Source: Rhodococcus opacus (lineage in GTDB: Bacteria > Actinomycetota > Actinomycetes > Mycobacteriales > Mycobacteriaceae). From it: a stretch of 64,000 nt of DNA. Below the pieces are notes generated by a model, which had not been told where the DNA came from, did no database searches, and was given only the letters and a program-made list of their open reading frames with translations. The stretch lies in NCBI RefSeq assembly GCF_012396235.1, contig NZ_JAAXPA010000022.1, forward strand, positions 1-64,000, read 5' to 3'. Made by a program: the position numbers and the translations under genes. Every line of letters starts with the position of its first letter. Position 1 is the first letter of the stretch. Positions 8,757-17,854 of this stretch are shown one piece after another.

Positions 8757-9125
8757 TCACATGCGAGGGGGAGCCGGGGACGTTCGATGTCGAAGCCGCA
8801 GAGCACTGCGGGTGATCGCCTCGCACTCGGAGGCCGATTCGAACAACTGGTGTGACAGGTCGGCCAGTGCGCGGGCGACGGCGAGCTGCTTGCCGATCGT
8901 CACCACGTCGAAATGGGAGGAATGGAGGCGCGCAGATCCCGTGCCCTCGAGTGCGGTGTCGTCCGGTCTCGGTAGGCGGGCCCGCGCCGACACCGACATG
9001 TCCGCGTCGTCCGGTTTGTGCTCATCGATGACGATGCTCACCGACCACTGCTCCCCGTTCACATCCACTCCCGTCCTCGCCGGACTCTGCGATCTCTTCT
9101 TCACGCGCGTCTCGTACGTCTCCAT
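8757..9125 (-). CDS. DUF1876 (Rv1738-like, dsRBD-fold) protein
   Basis: A protein of 122 residues starting METYETRVKKRSQSPARTGV. The DUF1876 core is visible as QWSVSIVIDEHKPDDAD, ARARLPRPDDTALEGTGSAR and VVTIGKQLAVARALADLSHQ. The family includes M. tuberculosis Rv1738, a hypoxia-induced DosR-regulon protein with a ribosome-hibernation-factor-like fold. The C-terminal extension ITRSALRLRHRTSPAPPRM is longer and more basic than usual. The start at 9125 is chosen because a DosR-type box (9153-9166) ends 28 bases upstream, leaving no room for the longer frame. Role by analogy: slowing ribosomes in dormancy. Confidence 0.85.
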   Translation of the reverse strand: METYETRVKKRSQSPARTGVDVNGEQWSVSIVIDEHKPDDADMSVSARARLPRPDDTALEGTGSARLHSSHFDVVTIGKQLAVARALADLSHQLFESASECEAITRSALRLRHRTSPAPPRM

Positions 9126-9152
9126 CGAACCTCGGCCGGGAGTGCCGGAGAA

Positions 9153-9166
9153 GGGCCGCAAGTCCT
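9153..9166 (-). promoter_or_regulatory. DosR/DevR-type box upstream of the DUF1876 gene
   Basis: On the minus strand the sequence is AGGACTTGCGGCCC, which differs only in the first base from the mycobacterial DosR consensus GGGACTTNNGGCCC. It lies 28-41 bases upstream of the ATG of a gene whose family is DosR-controlled. The box is read directly from the sequence; control by a DosR protein is inference, and the only devR-like gene in the window is broken. Confidence 0.65.
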
Positions 9167-9304
9167 CGGCCGCAGTGACATCCGACGCTCATCGTGGAGG
9201 CCGCGGACCTCGGGTCCCCGCTGCGGGTTATCACCCGCCATCGCTGGCGCTGTCACGGATGTACTGCGCGAACTCGCGCACTACAGCAACAACCGGGTGC
9301 GGCG

Positions 9305-9827
9305 CCGAGCCTATTAGCGGACGATGAGCAGCGGGCAAGAGTAAGGAGTGCCCGTTGCTGGTCGGCGAGCCCCGCGAAAGGGCCGGCCTCCGCGTGGTGC
9401 GCCCCAGCGGAGCTTCGCCATCAACGCGGCGGCGGCACGACTGTCGAGCAGCGACTTGCCGCACCCACCTCGTGGACTGCCTCGGTCAGTTCCATCCCGC
9501 GGATGTCCTTGCCGACATATCCGCTGGCCCCGGCGAGGATGGCGTCGAGCATCGCCTGGTCGTCGGTGTAGGACGTCAGCACCAGACAATGCAAGCCGGG
9601 CATCCGGGATAGCAGCTCACGACACAACTCGATGCCGCTACCGTCGGGCAGCCGGACATCGAGCACGGCAACGTCGGGTTTGAGTGCCGGGATCCGAGCC
9701 AGCGCGCCCGCGAATACGTTGCCGGCTCCCCGTTCACGGTCAGTTCGGGGTCCGCGGTGAGAAGATCCGCTATCCCACGGCGGACCACCTCAGGATAATC
9801 GACCAGAAAAACGGTGAGCACAGCCAA
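9305..9827 (-). pseudogene. Broken DevR/DosR-type response regulator
   Basis: The receiver domain starts [20 protein letters not shown] (ATG 9827), loses frame near 9715, then continues [20 protein letters not shown] with phospho-acceptor Asp, and [20 protein letters not shown] with the Lys switch (GKDIRG). It shifts again near 9475 to [17 protein letters not shown]. The LuxR-type DNA-binding domain should follow, but only DQQRALLTLA can be guessed near 9340. The frame then ends SCPLLIVR-stop at 9314, which matches the last residues of a universal stress protein instead. At least two frameshifts and loss of the helix-turn-helix make it non-functional. Its layout is that of DevR/NarL regulators. 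Confidence 0.75.
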
Positions 9828-9876
9828 CTGTCGGGAATGGCAGTGGAGGGCTACGCCGCCCCCGGGGGAGGGTTAG

Positions 9877-10168
9877 TTAGAGCGTGCCGGCCGCGTCGAT
9901 CGGTTCGAGGAACTCGATGGCAGGCGGGCCCTGGGCCCCTGCGCGCTCGGTGACCTCGGCGATCTTCGTATTGCCTTCGAAGAATTTCCTGGAAGGGCTC
10001 GATGCTGTTCCACTCGTCGGTGACGACGAGCTTACCAATGACCTCGGTGAACCGATGATGGTGTATATCAGCCTGTTTCGTACCGTCGGTGATCTCGTCG
10101 AGTAACGCAGCGTCCATCTCTGATGGACTGTTTGGCCGCTTCCAGATCTGAAACGGTGAACCGGCCAA
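9877..10168 (-). pseudogene. Frameshifted small protein, possibly ABM-like
   Basis: The readable parts are LLDEITDGTKQADIHHHRFT, then EVIGKLVVTDEWNSIEPFQE in one frame. After an indel near 9985, FFEGNTKIAEVTERAGAQG and PPAIEFLEPIDAAGTL follow in another, ending at TAA 9877. The pattern (short beta strand with W, then helix PFQEFFEG) resembles small dimeric alpha/beta-barrel (antibiotic-biosynthesis-monooxygenase-like) proteins. The beginning is uncertain. Function unknown. Confidence 0.45.
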
Positions 10169-10748
10169 CTTCGATCAACTCATCGTCGGCCGCCTTCGAG
10201 TCGACAGTGGTTGCACCGTCTGCGAGTCTATCGCGAAGATCGCCTTGATCGAGGATCGCAGGCGTCTACCGGTCGCCACCGCCATTGTGACTGCGACCAG
10301 CACAGCAATGGGCCCCCGGTGGCCGGAGCCTGGCAGGCGATGTGACTGAGTGTCGCCGGGAGACCAGGCGTGGTCGACAGTTGTTCCCGGGCGGGAATCT
10401 CGAGACCGACAAGATCGACGCCACGTACGACGCCGGGTACCGCGGTTGACCCGTCCCGTCGCGGAGAAGGCCCCACCGTACACGAAATCAGCAGCAGTAG
10501 AGGGAGGAAGGCGATCCATGCCTGACCCCGACACACGCGGGGACGGGAGTGAGTGGGACAGCACGGTGGCCCTTGGTGAACATCAGCCCCCGGGTTTCGG
10601 AGCCGACGAATTGCGAGGTGCGGCGGTCGCAGGAGTAAGAGTACGACCTGCTCGCACGATTCGGACGGCACGGTCGCGACCGGCGACGAAACGACGGAGG
10701 GGACGAATGGATCGGACTTCGTTCTACCGGTCGTAGCGATGGGCGGGA
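10169..10748. other. No supported gene
   Basis: Overlapping frames on both strands only. One minus-strand frame has a stretch FLPLLLLISCTVGPSP that looks like a lipoprotein signal with an LISC lipobox, around 10500. It has no clean start and no recognisable continuation. It may be another relic. Confidence 0.4.
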
Positions 10749-12227
10749 TCAGGCGCCCTCGTCCGCGGCCAGGTGGTCGATGTCGGAGAATTTCGTGTCA
10801 AGCCCGCTGCGCTTGTTGATCACGAACGTGATCGCCCACAGCACGATGCCGACGACCAGCATCACTCCGGCGATCCGGTATTGGATCATCTGCTCCTCGG
10901 TACGTGCCCACGGTCCGGCGAGGAAAAGACACAGCACCGCCGCGATAACCGGCACCCAGACGGGAGCGCGGAAGAACGTTTTGTCCGCCCGCCGTTTGAG
11001 CACAAGGCACGCTATGTTCACGACCGCGAATACGAACAATAACAACAGCCCGGTCGTCCCTGACAGGGCGCCGACCACCGAATTCCCGGACATCTGGTTG
11101 ACCACGACGATGAGCACAAGAGTCATGCTTGTCGTGAACACGATGGCCGCCCAGGGCGAGCGGCGCGCCGGCAGGACGAACCCGAGTACACCCGGGAGCA
11201 CCTGCTGCTTCGCCAGCCCGTAGATCAGTCGACTCGCCATCAGCATGTTGATGAGTGCGGTGTTCGCGACCGCGAACACCGTCAGATAGGGAAAGAACTC
11301 ATCGATCGGCAGCCCGGGTGCCCCGAGCCGGACCACGTGCAACAGGATCCCCTCACTTCCGGAGTCGTAGTCCAATGGGAGCACAGCGATGACCGCAACA
11401 ACGACCAGGATGTAGATCAAACAGGTGACTCCGAGACCGGTGAGCATCATCTTGGGAAAGATGCGTTCGGGGTTCTTTGTCTCCTCGACCATGTTCACCG
11501 AGTCCTCGAATCCGACCATGGCGAAGAAGGCGATGGCGGTCGCAACCGTGACCGCGAGGAACCATCCCTTCTCGTTCGGGTCCTCGAATACCACCAGATT
11601 CCCGATGTCGCCTTCGGCGCTGCCGCTGCCGGCCGCGACGAGGCCGATGACGATGACGACTGCGAGCGCGGTCATCTCGATGAGGGTCAATACCACGTTC
11701 AACTTCACAGATTCGCCGACGCCACGGAGGTTGATCACAGCGAGCAGGCTCATGAAGAGCAGCGCGACGACGAGTTGTGCGGTATCCCCGGTCGGAATGT
11801 CGAACCAGCCCACTCCCTCTGCATCACTGAATGTTTCGTGCAGCCCGGCTAGTAGGTTACCTGCGACCACGTTCGATGACGTCGACGCACTCGTAATGCC
11901 CGAGCAGATGACGGCGAACGCAACAATGAACGTGACGATATGGATGCCGAAAGCCTTGTGCGCGTACAGGGCGGCGCCGGCGGCCTGGGGGTATTTCGTG
12001 ACAAGTTCGAGGTAGGAGAAGGCCGTCAGCGTTGCAATGATGAACGCGAGAATAAACGGAAGCCAGGCCATCCCGCCAACGTTCTCGATCATGCTTCCGG
12101 TGACCGCGTAGACCCCCGCACCGAGAATGTCGCCGACAATGAAGAAGAGTAGCAACCCGGGCCCCAGAACCCGTTTGAGTTCACCGCGCTTACCGGCGGC
12201 GCCCGGGTCGCCAGTAGCATGTGCCAT
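10749..12227 (-). CDS. APC-superfamily amino acid permease
   Basis: Inner-membrane amino acid/polyamine permease of 492 residues with about 12 to 14 hydrophobic segments. TM1 carries GLLLFFIVGDILGAGVYAVT, the conserved substrate-binding glycine stretch. FFAMVGFEDSVNMVEETKNP is the APC signature around TM6 and the following loop. The start ATG at 12227 gives a short charged N-terminus (MAHATGDPGAAGKRGELKRV); the longer open frame starts in unlikely sequence. Substrate cannot be deduced. It is intact, unlike most neighbours, and has no obvious operon partner. Confidence 0.88.
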   Translation of the reverse strand: MAHATGDPGAAGKRGELKRVLGPGLLLFFIVGDILGAGVYAVTGSMIENVGGMAWLPFILAFIIATLTAFSYLELVTKYPQAAGAALYAHKAFGIHIVTFIVAFAVICSGITSASTSSNVVAGNLLAGLHETFSDAEGVGWFDIPTGDTAQLVVALLFMSLLAVINLRGVGESVKLNVVLTLIEMTALAVVIVIGLVAAGSGSAEGDIGNLVVFEDPNEKGWFLAVTVATAIAFFAMVGFEDSVNMVEETKNPERIFPKMMLTGLGVTCLIYILVVVAVIAVLPLDYDSGSEGILLHVVRLGAPGLPIDEFFPYLTVFAVANTALINMLMASRLIYGLAKQQVLPGVLGFVLPARRSPWAAIVFTTSMTLVLIVVVNQMSGNSVVGALSGTTGLLLLFVFAVVNIACLVLKRRADKTFFRAPVWVPVIAAVLCLFLAGPWARTEEQMIQYRIAGVMLVVGIVLWAITFVINKRSGLDTKFSDIDHLAADEGA

Positions 12228-12309
12228 GCAAGAAATCCTAGACCCGCAGGTGATCACGCAGGTAGTGCTCGGCAGCACCTACCCGCCTGGCTGTGACCGG
12301 CCCGGATGT

Positions 12310-12608
12310 TTGGGCGGGATCTCCACCCTGACCGCGTTCTGGCCGGCCGTGGAGATCGGGGATTGGCAGCGGCTGACCGGGTGCGCCATCGGTACTTTAC
12401 TGGGATTGCCCAACACTCTTTCGGTACTATGCGTGTCCCGGAGTCGATCACCAAGACCGTTAGCCTCCGGCTGCTGATCGAGGCTGCATGGCGTCACCGC
12501 CCGTCCTACCACCGAATTGCGGAGCTGCGCAGACGGTGGGCAAGGCTACCCCGCCGCCAGCGGTCAGCAGGACAACCGGCGACTGCACTTTCCTTGGCTT
12601 CGCTTTGA
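12310..12608 (+). mobile_element. C-terminal remnant of an IS110-type transposase
   Basis: The first frame reads GGISTLTAFWPAVEIGDWQR and LTGCAIGTLLGL. After an indel near 12400 the second frame reads RVPESITKTVSLRLLIEAAW, then RHRPSYHRIAELRRRWARLP. This matches the order in IS110-family transposases: AVEIGDWxRFTGRSIGAYLGL, GSITKTGN, RLLIEAAWHHR and ELRRRW. The N-terminal DEDD domain is missing and no inverted repeats are evident, so only about 100 codons of a dead element remain. It stands just upstream of the amino acid permease start, on the opposite strand. Confidence 0.75.
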
Positions 12609-13266
12609 GCGCGCACGGAACGTCCCTCCCTCGCGAACACCGCGGTAGCCCGTGAAACTTGCCGGCTGGTGCTGGTCATTGGCAGTCCTGGACGAGCCGC
12701 GAGCCGCAAATGCCCGGACGTGGCTCACGGTGGTGGCGGTGGCACCTGGAGTGACTCGCGACCGATCTCTGAGCACGCATCAATCTCGCGTTGAAAAAAC
12801 GTTCGCAGTCATCAGCTTGGATGCAGTGCCCCGGTAGCGGGCTCACGACCGGCTCCCGGGGAGCGTCCCCTCGCGGCGCTGTTCGACCGCACCCGAGATC
12901 GGGCCGCCGGCGATCCGCGCGTCGAGGACGTGCTTGCCGCGTATACGCGCGGCAAGGGATCGGTTTGCCGGCGTCATGGTCATGTTCGAGGCCGCCCCCG
13001 GCGGTGACCGCGTGGTGGTCGATGTCAGCGACCGTGAAGACGAGGCGCTGTCCTAAATGCCCCGCGTTCGGGCAAACCGGTGTCGAAGGCGGTGATCGCC
13101 TGGGCGGCCGAGGTGAGCTGAGTGGGACTGTGTGCCGGACAACTCCACCAGCTCGCGCTGTGCGCGTGCCTGGCTTCCGCGACACGCAGGGAGAGGTGCT
13201 CGATATTCCGCGGTTAGCGCCTCCAGGACGACAATGGGAGCCGGACCTGCAGACGAGGAGCGCACC
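12609..13266. other. Mostly non-coding stretch between IS110 remnant and KUP relic
   Basis: No complete gene. Around 12845-13050 the plus strand holds two coherent pieces in different frames (PLAALFDRTRDRAAGDPRVE and GVMVMFEAAPGGDRVVVDVS) that suggest a decayed protein I cannot name. GGGACT followed by GTGTGCC at 13124-13137 partly resembles a DosR box. Confidence 0.35.
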
Positions 13267-14599
13267 GTGGCCACTGAGTCCGGAGGTAGTCCGCCGGTTC
13301 GTGCGGTGGACGGTCGGGAAACGTTTCGGGCCGCCGCGGTGGTTGGGGCACTCGGTGTCGTGTTCGGTGACATCGGGACCAGCCCGATCTACACCATCCA
13401 GACGGTCTTCAACCCGAAGGACCCGCACCCGGTGCCGATCAGCACGAACAACGTCTACGGCGTCGTGTCGCTGATCTTCTGGTCGGTGATGATCATCGTC
13501 ACCGTGACCTACGTTCTGTTGGTGATGCGCGTCGACAACGACGGCGAGGGCGGGATCATGCCCCCGATCACGCTGCTGCGGCGCCGCGGTGGCGCGGGGG
13601 GGCCGTCGCGTGACCGCGGTGCTGGCCGGGCTCGGTGTCTTCGGCGCCGCGCTGGTCTTCGGCGACAGCGTGATCGCACCCGCGATTTCCGTGCTGTCCG
13701 CGGTGGAAGGCCTGAAGGTCGTCCAGCCGGGGTTGGAGGAGCTGATCGTGCCGATCACGGCGGTGATCATCGTGGGATTGTTCTCCGTGCAGCGGCGCGG
13801 CACGGCGGCGGTCGGTCGGTTGTTCGGGCCGGTGATGTTCGTCTGGTTCGTGTCGATCGGTGCGTGCGGTGTGGCCGGCATTGCCCGACATCCGGAAATC
13901 CTGCGGGCGCTCTCGACGACGTATGCGCTGAACTTCATGTTCGGGCACTTCGGCATCGCGTTCTTCGCGTTAACCGCGGTCGTGCTCGCGGTCACCGGTG
14001 CCGAGGCGCTGTATGCCGATATGGGCCATTTCGGACGGCCGGCGATCACCCGGGGCTGGCTGCTGCTGGTTTTGCCGGCGTGCGTGCTGAGCTACCTCGG
14101 CCAGGGTGCGCTGCTTCTCGGTGACCAGGGCGCTGTGGGTAGCCCGTTCTTCCTGCTCGCCCCGGGCTGGGCGCGGTTGCCGATGGTGCTACTGGCCACC
14201 GCTGCGACGGTGATCGACTCTCAGGCGGTGATCACCGGCGCCTACTCGGCGCTGCCGGTGCCGCGCGTACCGGACACGGAACGGACGGAGGTCGATCGCC
14301 GCGGCTACGCCGAAGACGGGATCGTCCTCGTGACAGTGTATTTCGGGTACATGGAAACGCCTAACATCCCGGACGCGTTGCGCCTGCTCGACCCCGCCGA
14401 CACCGAGGGTCCGATCGCGATCGAGGACGCCTCCTACTTCCTGTCGAAGATCGAACTGGCGATGGGGACGGCACCGACGATGGCAACATGGCGCAAGCGC
14501 CTGTTCATCGCCGCCTCCTACATCACGGGCGACGCTGCCGAGTACTTCCGCCTGCCGGGCGAGCGGACGGTGATCATGGGTTCCCGAATCGACGTGTAG
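13267..14599 (+). pseudogene. kup: Broken KUP-type potassium transporter
   Basis: Start GTG at 13267 follows GAGGAG. The first part, ALGVVFGDIGTSPIYTIQTV, then [18 protein letters not shown], is the KUP signature. Near 13600 a frameshift moves the protein to another frame, where [20 protein letters not shown] continues through TM segments to [15 protein letters not shown] at about 14250. There the sequence jumps to [20 protein letters not shown], part of the C-terminal cytoplasmic domain. The intact family has roughly 200 more residues of membrane domain at this point. The end, [16 protein letters not shown] to [12 protein letters not shown], is normal. Frameshift plus deletion make uptake activity very unlikely. 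Confidence 0.9.
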
Positions 14600-14769
14600 G
14601 GACGTGGATCCGCCCAATCCGGTTCGTCCGACGCCGCGACAACCGACCGGCTCGGGCGAACGTACATCGCCGAACATGGCTGGTGCCGAGCCCGGTTCGG
14701 ACTGCGACGTGTTTCTGCGTTGGCGACCGAGGCTGAACCGATCGACGGACACAACACCTTCGCAGGGAG

Positions 14770-15027
14770 CGGGGCGGTACTCATCAAACGAAATACCCCC
14801 GCAGTCTGGTGGTGCCCTTGATTCCGCCAGTTCGGCGACGGCCTGCGCCCAGAGGAAGGACTTTGTTGGTGCCCAAATCCGCCAACGTCTTGATGTTGAA
14901 GGCGGCCTCGAGGTGTTCGGCGTCGGATTCGCTCACACCCTGAAGCGCGGCGATCGGGGCCTGCGCGAGCTCGTCTGCCGAAAGGGTCTCTTAGGCCTTG
15001 TCGAACCTTCGACGCGATACCTGCCAT
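14770..15027 (-). pseudogene. Small helix-hairpin-helix-like gene, frameshifted (copy 2)
   Basis: ATG at 15027 follows GGAGGACGAGCAC. The start MAGIASKVRQGL is followed by a one-base deletion near 14992, then ETLSADELAQAPIAALQGVS and EHLEAAFNIKTLADLGTNK in the next frame. A second indel near 14860 follows, after which FLWAQAVAELAES reads in a third frame. Restored, the protein would be about 80 residues, mostly helical, ending in a helix-hairpin-helix-like DLGTNK-xLWAQA segment. Copy 1 lies at 2800-3040 in the same orientation. Confidence 0.6.
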
Positions 15028-15572
15028 GTGCTCGTCCTCCAGTCCGCGTCGGATCGACATACCCGGCCCGGCCTGATCGAGCGGACTGAAAAATCAATTA
15101 ATGCTTCGGAAATATGGCCCCGTTCTTCTTCACCGGGAGCGTCAAGGTCACGTAGCCCATGCCTCTGCCGAATCCACAGTTCATGTACGAGCAAACGGGT
15201 TTCCATGGCGCCCAAGACTTTCGAGTCGCCCGCCGTGTCGGACACGCCGCGCAACAAATGAGCCCGGACGCCGCGAGCGCGCGTACGGTGACCTTTCGAC
15301 CCGACTGCACTCGGTCAGGACCGGATCCCATCAGCCCAACAGGGTTAGTGGTGGTTAGACCCGGCCGTTCACGCGCCCCGGCCACGGTCGGCGGAGTGGA
15401 GCGGCCTGCGCCGTGTGAGCGGAAGGCTGTGATCTACCTGACACGAAGAACGCTAGAACCCCATCCGGATTCAGTCCAACAGATGTGGCAGATGGGTAAT
15501 ATCGGCCGCGCCGATATGTCGGGGTGCAGGACCGTGCCGCAATTGTCTAGACGGGCTCAACGCTCGCGCCCG
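15028..15572. other. No supported gene
   Basis: Short frames only. A minus-strand frame ends VTLTLPVKKNGAIFPKH-stop at 15098, which looks protein-like, but no start or family is apparent. Another frame alongside reads AMETRLLVHELWIRQRHG. Probably decayed coding sequence. Confidence 0.35.
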
Positions 15573-16507
15573 TTACGACACGTCTCCGGTCGGGGTGAGG
15601 CGGGCTGCGGTGTCGGCGAGGCGCTGTCGAAGCCACCGATGACCCGGATCTTCGCTGTGGCGCGGATTCCAGTACATCGCGTCGGTAATGCCCGGCACCG
15701 GAATTGGCGGATCGACGAGGCGTAGGCCGTCGAGCGGCAGCATGGAAGCGGCCCGTTCGAGGACCAAGCTGACGAGTGATGTGCCGCGGATGAGGAGGGG
15801 CGCCATGAGAAAGCTTTCGACCGTGAGCTCTATTCGCCTTCGCACCCCGAGTGAGGCCAGATGGCGATCGGCGTAGTTCAACTGCCTGTCCTGGCCGATG
15901 GAATACACGAGATGGGGCAGCTGCAGATAATGGTCGCGCTCGAGTCGAGCCAACACTGCCGGTTCGTGCATGCTGCCGTCGAGCATGCATACCCAGCGGT
16001 CGGAAAACAGTGAGACGCCGGGCAGTGGCGAGTCGCCCATCATCTCTCGGGGTTCGATGACAAGGTCGGCGGAATCGAGGCGAAGAACAGCAGGAACGTC
16101 GGGGGAGCGGGGCAGCACGTTCACCGTGACATTCGGGGCGTCGTCGGCGAGTCCGCGGAGCAGGGGCGCCAGAACGACCGCCGTCGCATAGTCCGATGCG
16201 CTGATCGAGAACGATCTGGTCGTTGTGCGTGGATCGAAGTCGTCGCTCTCTGCGAAGACGCCGTCGATCTGGTGCAGGATCTCCTTCACCGGCGGGATCA
16301 GGGCCTCCGCGCGGGGGTGAGGACGAGGACTCGGCCGTTGCGGACCATGAGCGGATCGTCGAACAATCGCCGCAGCCGCGACAACGAGCCACTCATCGCA
16401 GATTGGCTCAAATTCAACCGTCGTGCAGCCTCGGTGACACTTCGCGTGCTCAGCAGGGCATCGAGATCAACCAGCAGGTTGAGGTCGACACTGCGGAGAT
16501 CCTTCAT
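15573..16507 (-). pseudogene. LysR-family (NodD-like) regulator with one-base frameshift
   Basis: ATG at 16507 opens [20 protein letters not shown] with the helix-turn-helix [20 protein letters not shown]. The frame runs through LVLTPARRP into a stop at about 16298. Adding one base to a run of five G (16313-16317 on the plus strand) restores [19 protein letters not shown]. That joins the helix-turn-helix to an intact effector domain of more than 230 residues ending at 15573. Restored length about 311 residues, normal for the family. It is divergent from maleylacetate reductase, the usual place for the activator of such a gene. The single indel could be a recent mutation, a phase-variable tract or a sequence error. 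Confidence 0.8.
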
Positions 16508-16531
16508 CTGGTCCACACTATCGGCACCAGC

Positions 16532-16553
16532 GATGTATTGCATCTGTGACATC
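16532..16553. promoter_or_regulatory. Inverted repeat between LysR gene and maleylacetate reductase
   Basis: GATGT and ACATC are separated by 12 bases in the 218-bp gap between the divergent LysR gene and the maleylacetate reductase gene. It lies 25 bases upstream of the LysR start. Location and symmetry suit a LysR-type binding site; assignment is inference. Confidence 0.4.
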
Positions 16554-16725
16554 CGTTGGACCGGACGACCTGGAATGAGTGAATATTGTCGAACCCGCAA
16601 CGGGCGGGCGTCGGCGTCAGTTCACGACGCCGACCGGACAGCAGTGGTGGGTGCCACGCCACGAGTGGAGTTCATCGATGAATAGGGCGGAACCTTCAGT
16701 GTCCTAGGATATTTCGGAGCGCGAC

Positions 16726-17802
16726 ATGCCAAGCCCCATAGCTTTCACTCGAACAACATTGCCCGGTCGAATAGTCTTCGGCGACGGGGCACTGGCCCAG
16801 CTGGCACCGGAACTGGACGGCGGAAGCCTGCGCAGAGCGATGCTCATCGTCTCGGCCCGCCAGCCGAAACTTGCGGTCCCCGGACGGTCCGCGTTAGGCC
16901 ATCGAATGGCACTGGAGTGGAACGAAGTTCGACAGCATGTACCCCGCGATCTGGCCGAACGCGCCACAGTCGCCGCCAGCACCGCCGACACAGACGTGAT
17001 CGTCGCCATCGGCGGCGGCAGCACCGTCGGACTCGGCAAAGCGGTCGCAGTGAGTACCGGCCTCCCCCTGGTCGCGGTCCCCACCACGTACGCCGGCAGC
17101 GAGATGACGCCCATCTACGGGCTCACCAGCGGAACGGTCAAGAAGACCGCCCGCGATCCTGCGGCCCTGCCGAAGATCGTCGTCTACGACCCGCGGCTCT
17201 TGACCGCGCTGCCCGCCTCGATCGTCGGCCCCAGCGGGATGAACGCCTTGGCCCACTGCGCCGAAGCCCTGTGGGCGACGAACCATGACCCGATCACTGA
17301 CGCACTGGCTCTCGATGGTGCCGGCCGACTCCAGAGCTTCCTGCGCCGGGCGTACACCACAACCGACCTTGCAGCCCGTGGAGAGGTTCTCCTCGCCGCC
17401 TGCCTGGCCGGCATCGCGCTGGGCACGGTAGGTACCAGTGTGCATCACGCGCTGTGTCATCTCTTCGGAGGAATGTGCGACGCCCCCCACGCCGAAACCC
17501 ACGCGATCGTCCTGCCCTACGTCATCCGGTACCTGGAACCTGCGATCCCTGACACCATCGCCCGTGTGGCCGAGGCGATGAAATGTGACCCGACGACACT
17601 CGCCGACAACGTCTTGTCGCTGGCCCGGTCGGTCGGCACACCGACAGGGCTCCGAGCCATCGGCATCACGCGGGACCAGATCGATGCAGTCGCGGAAGCG
17701 GCCGTGGCCGGGAATCTTGTCAGTCCTCGGCCGCTGGATCTGCGACCGATTCGCTCTCTCCTCCGCGATGCGTGGAACGGAGAGCTTCCCCAATCACTGT
17801 GA
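16726..17802 (+). CDS. macA: Maleylacetate reductase
   Basis: Reduces maleylacetate to 3-oxoadipate with NAD(P)H, the step that links chlorocatechol, hydroxyquinol and resorcinol cleavage to the 3-oxoadipate route. It belongs to the iron-containing alcohol dehydrogenase superfamily. The 358-residue length is normal. The nucleotide-binding segment is VIVAIGGGSTVGLGKAVAVS near residues 90-110, followed by VAVPTTYAGSEMTPIYGLT. The centre has SGMNALAHCAEALWA and SVHHALCHLFGG, and the family's usual metal histidines are partly replaced, as is normal for maleylacetate reductases. No ring-cleavage dioxygenase is nearby. The divergent LysR gene is probably its regulator; the SnoaL-like gene 52 bases downstream is probably co-transcribed. 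Confidence 0.9.
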   Translation: MPSPIAFTRTTLPGRIVFGDGALAQLAPELDGGSLRRAMLIVSARQPKLAVPGRSALGHRMALEWNEVRQHVPRDLAERATVAASTADTDVIVAIGGGSTVGLGKAVAVSTGLPLVAVPTTYAGSEMTPIYGLTSGTVKKTARDPAALPKIVVYDPRLLTALPASIVGPSGMNALAHCAEALWATNHDPITDALALDGAGRLQSFLRRAYTTTDLAARGEVLLAACLAGIALGTVGTSVHHALCHLFGGMCDAPHAETHAIVLPYVIRYLEPAIPDTIARVAEAMKCDPTTLADNVLSLARSVGTPTGLRAIGITRDQIDAVAEAAVAGNLVSPRPLDLRPIRSLLRDAWNGELPQSL

Positions 17803-17854
17803 CGGCAAAGACTTCCCCCACGTCGAAGGCTGCCAAGTAAAGGAGACACTGATC

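Noticed and set aside
10480..10560. Lipoprotein gene with LISC lipobox
   Set aside because: The hydrophobic stretch lacks a clean start and the continuation has no recognisable fold.
13124..13137. DosR-like box upstream of the KUP relic
   Set aside because: GGGACT is followed by a poor right half and the site is about 130 bp from the start of a dead gene.
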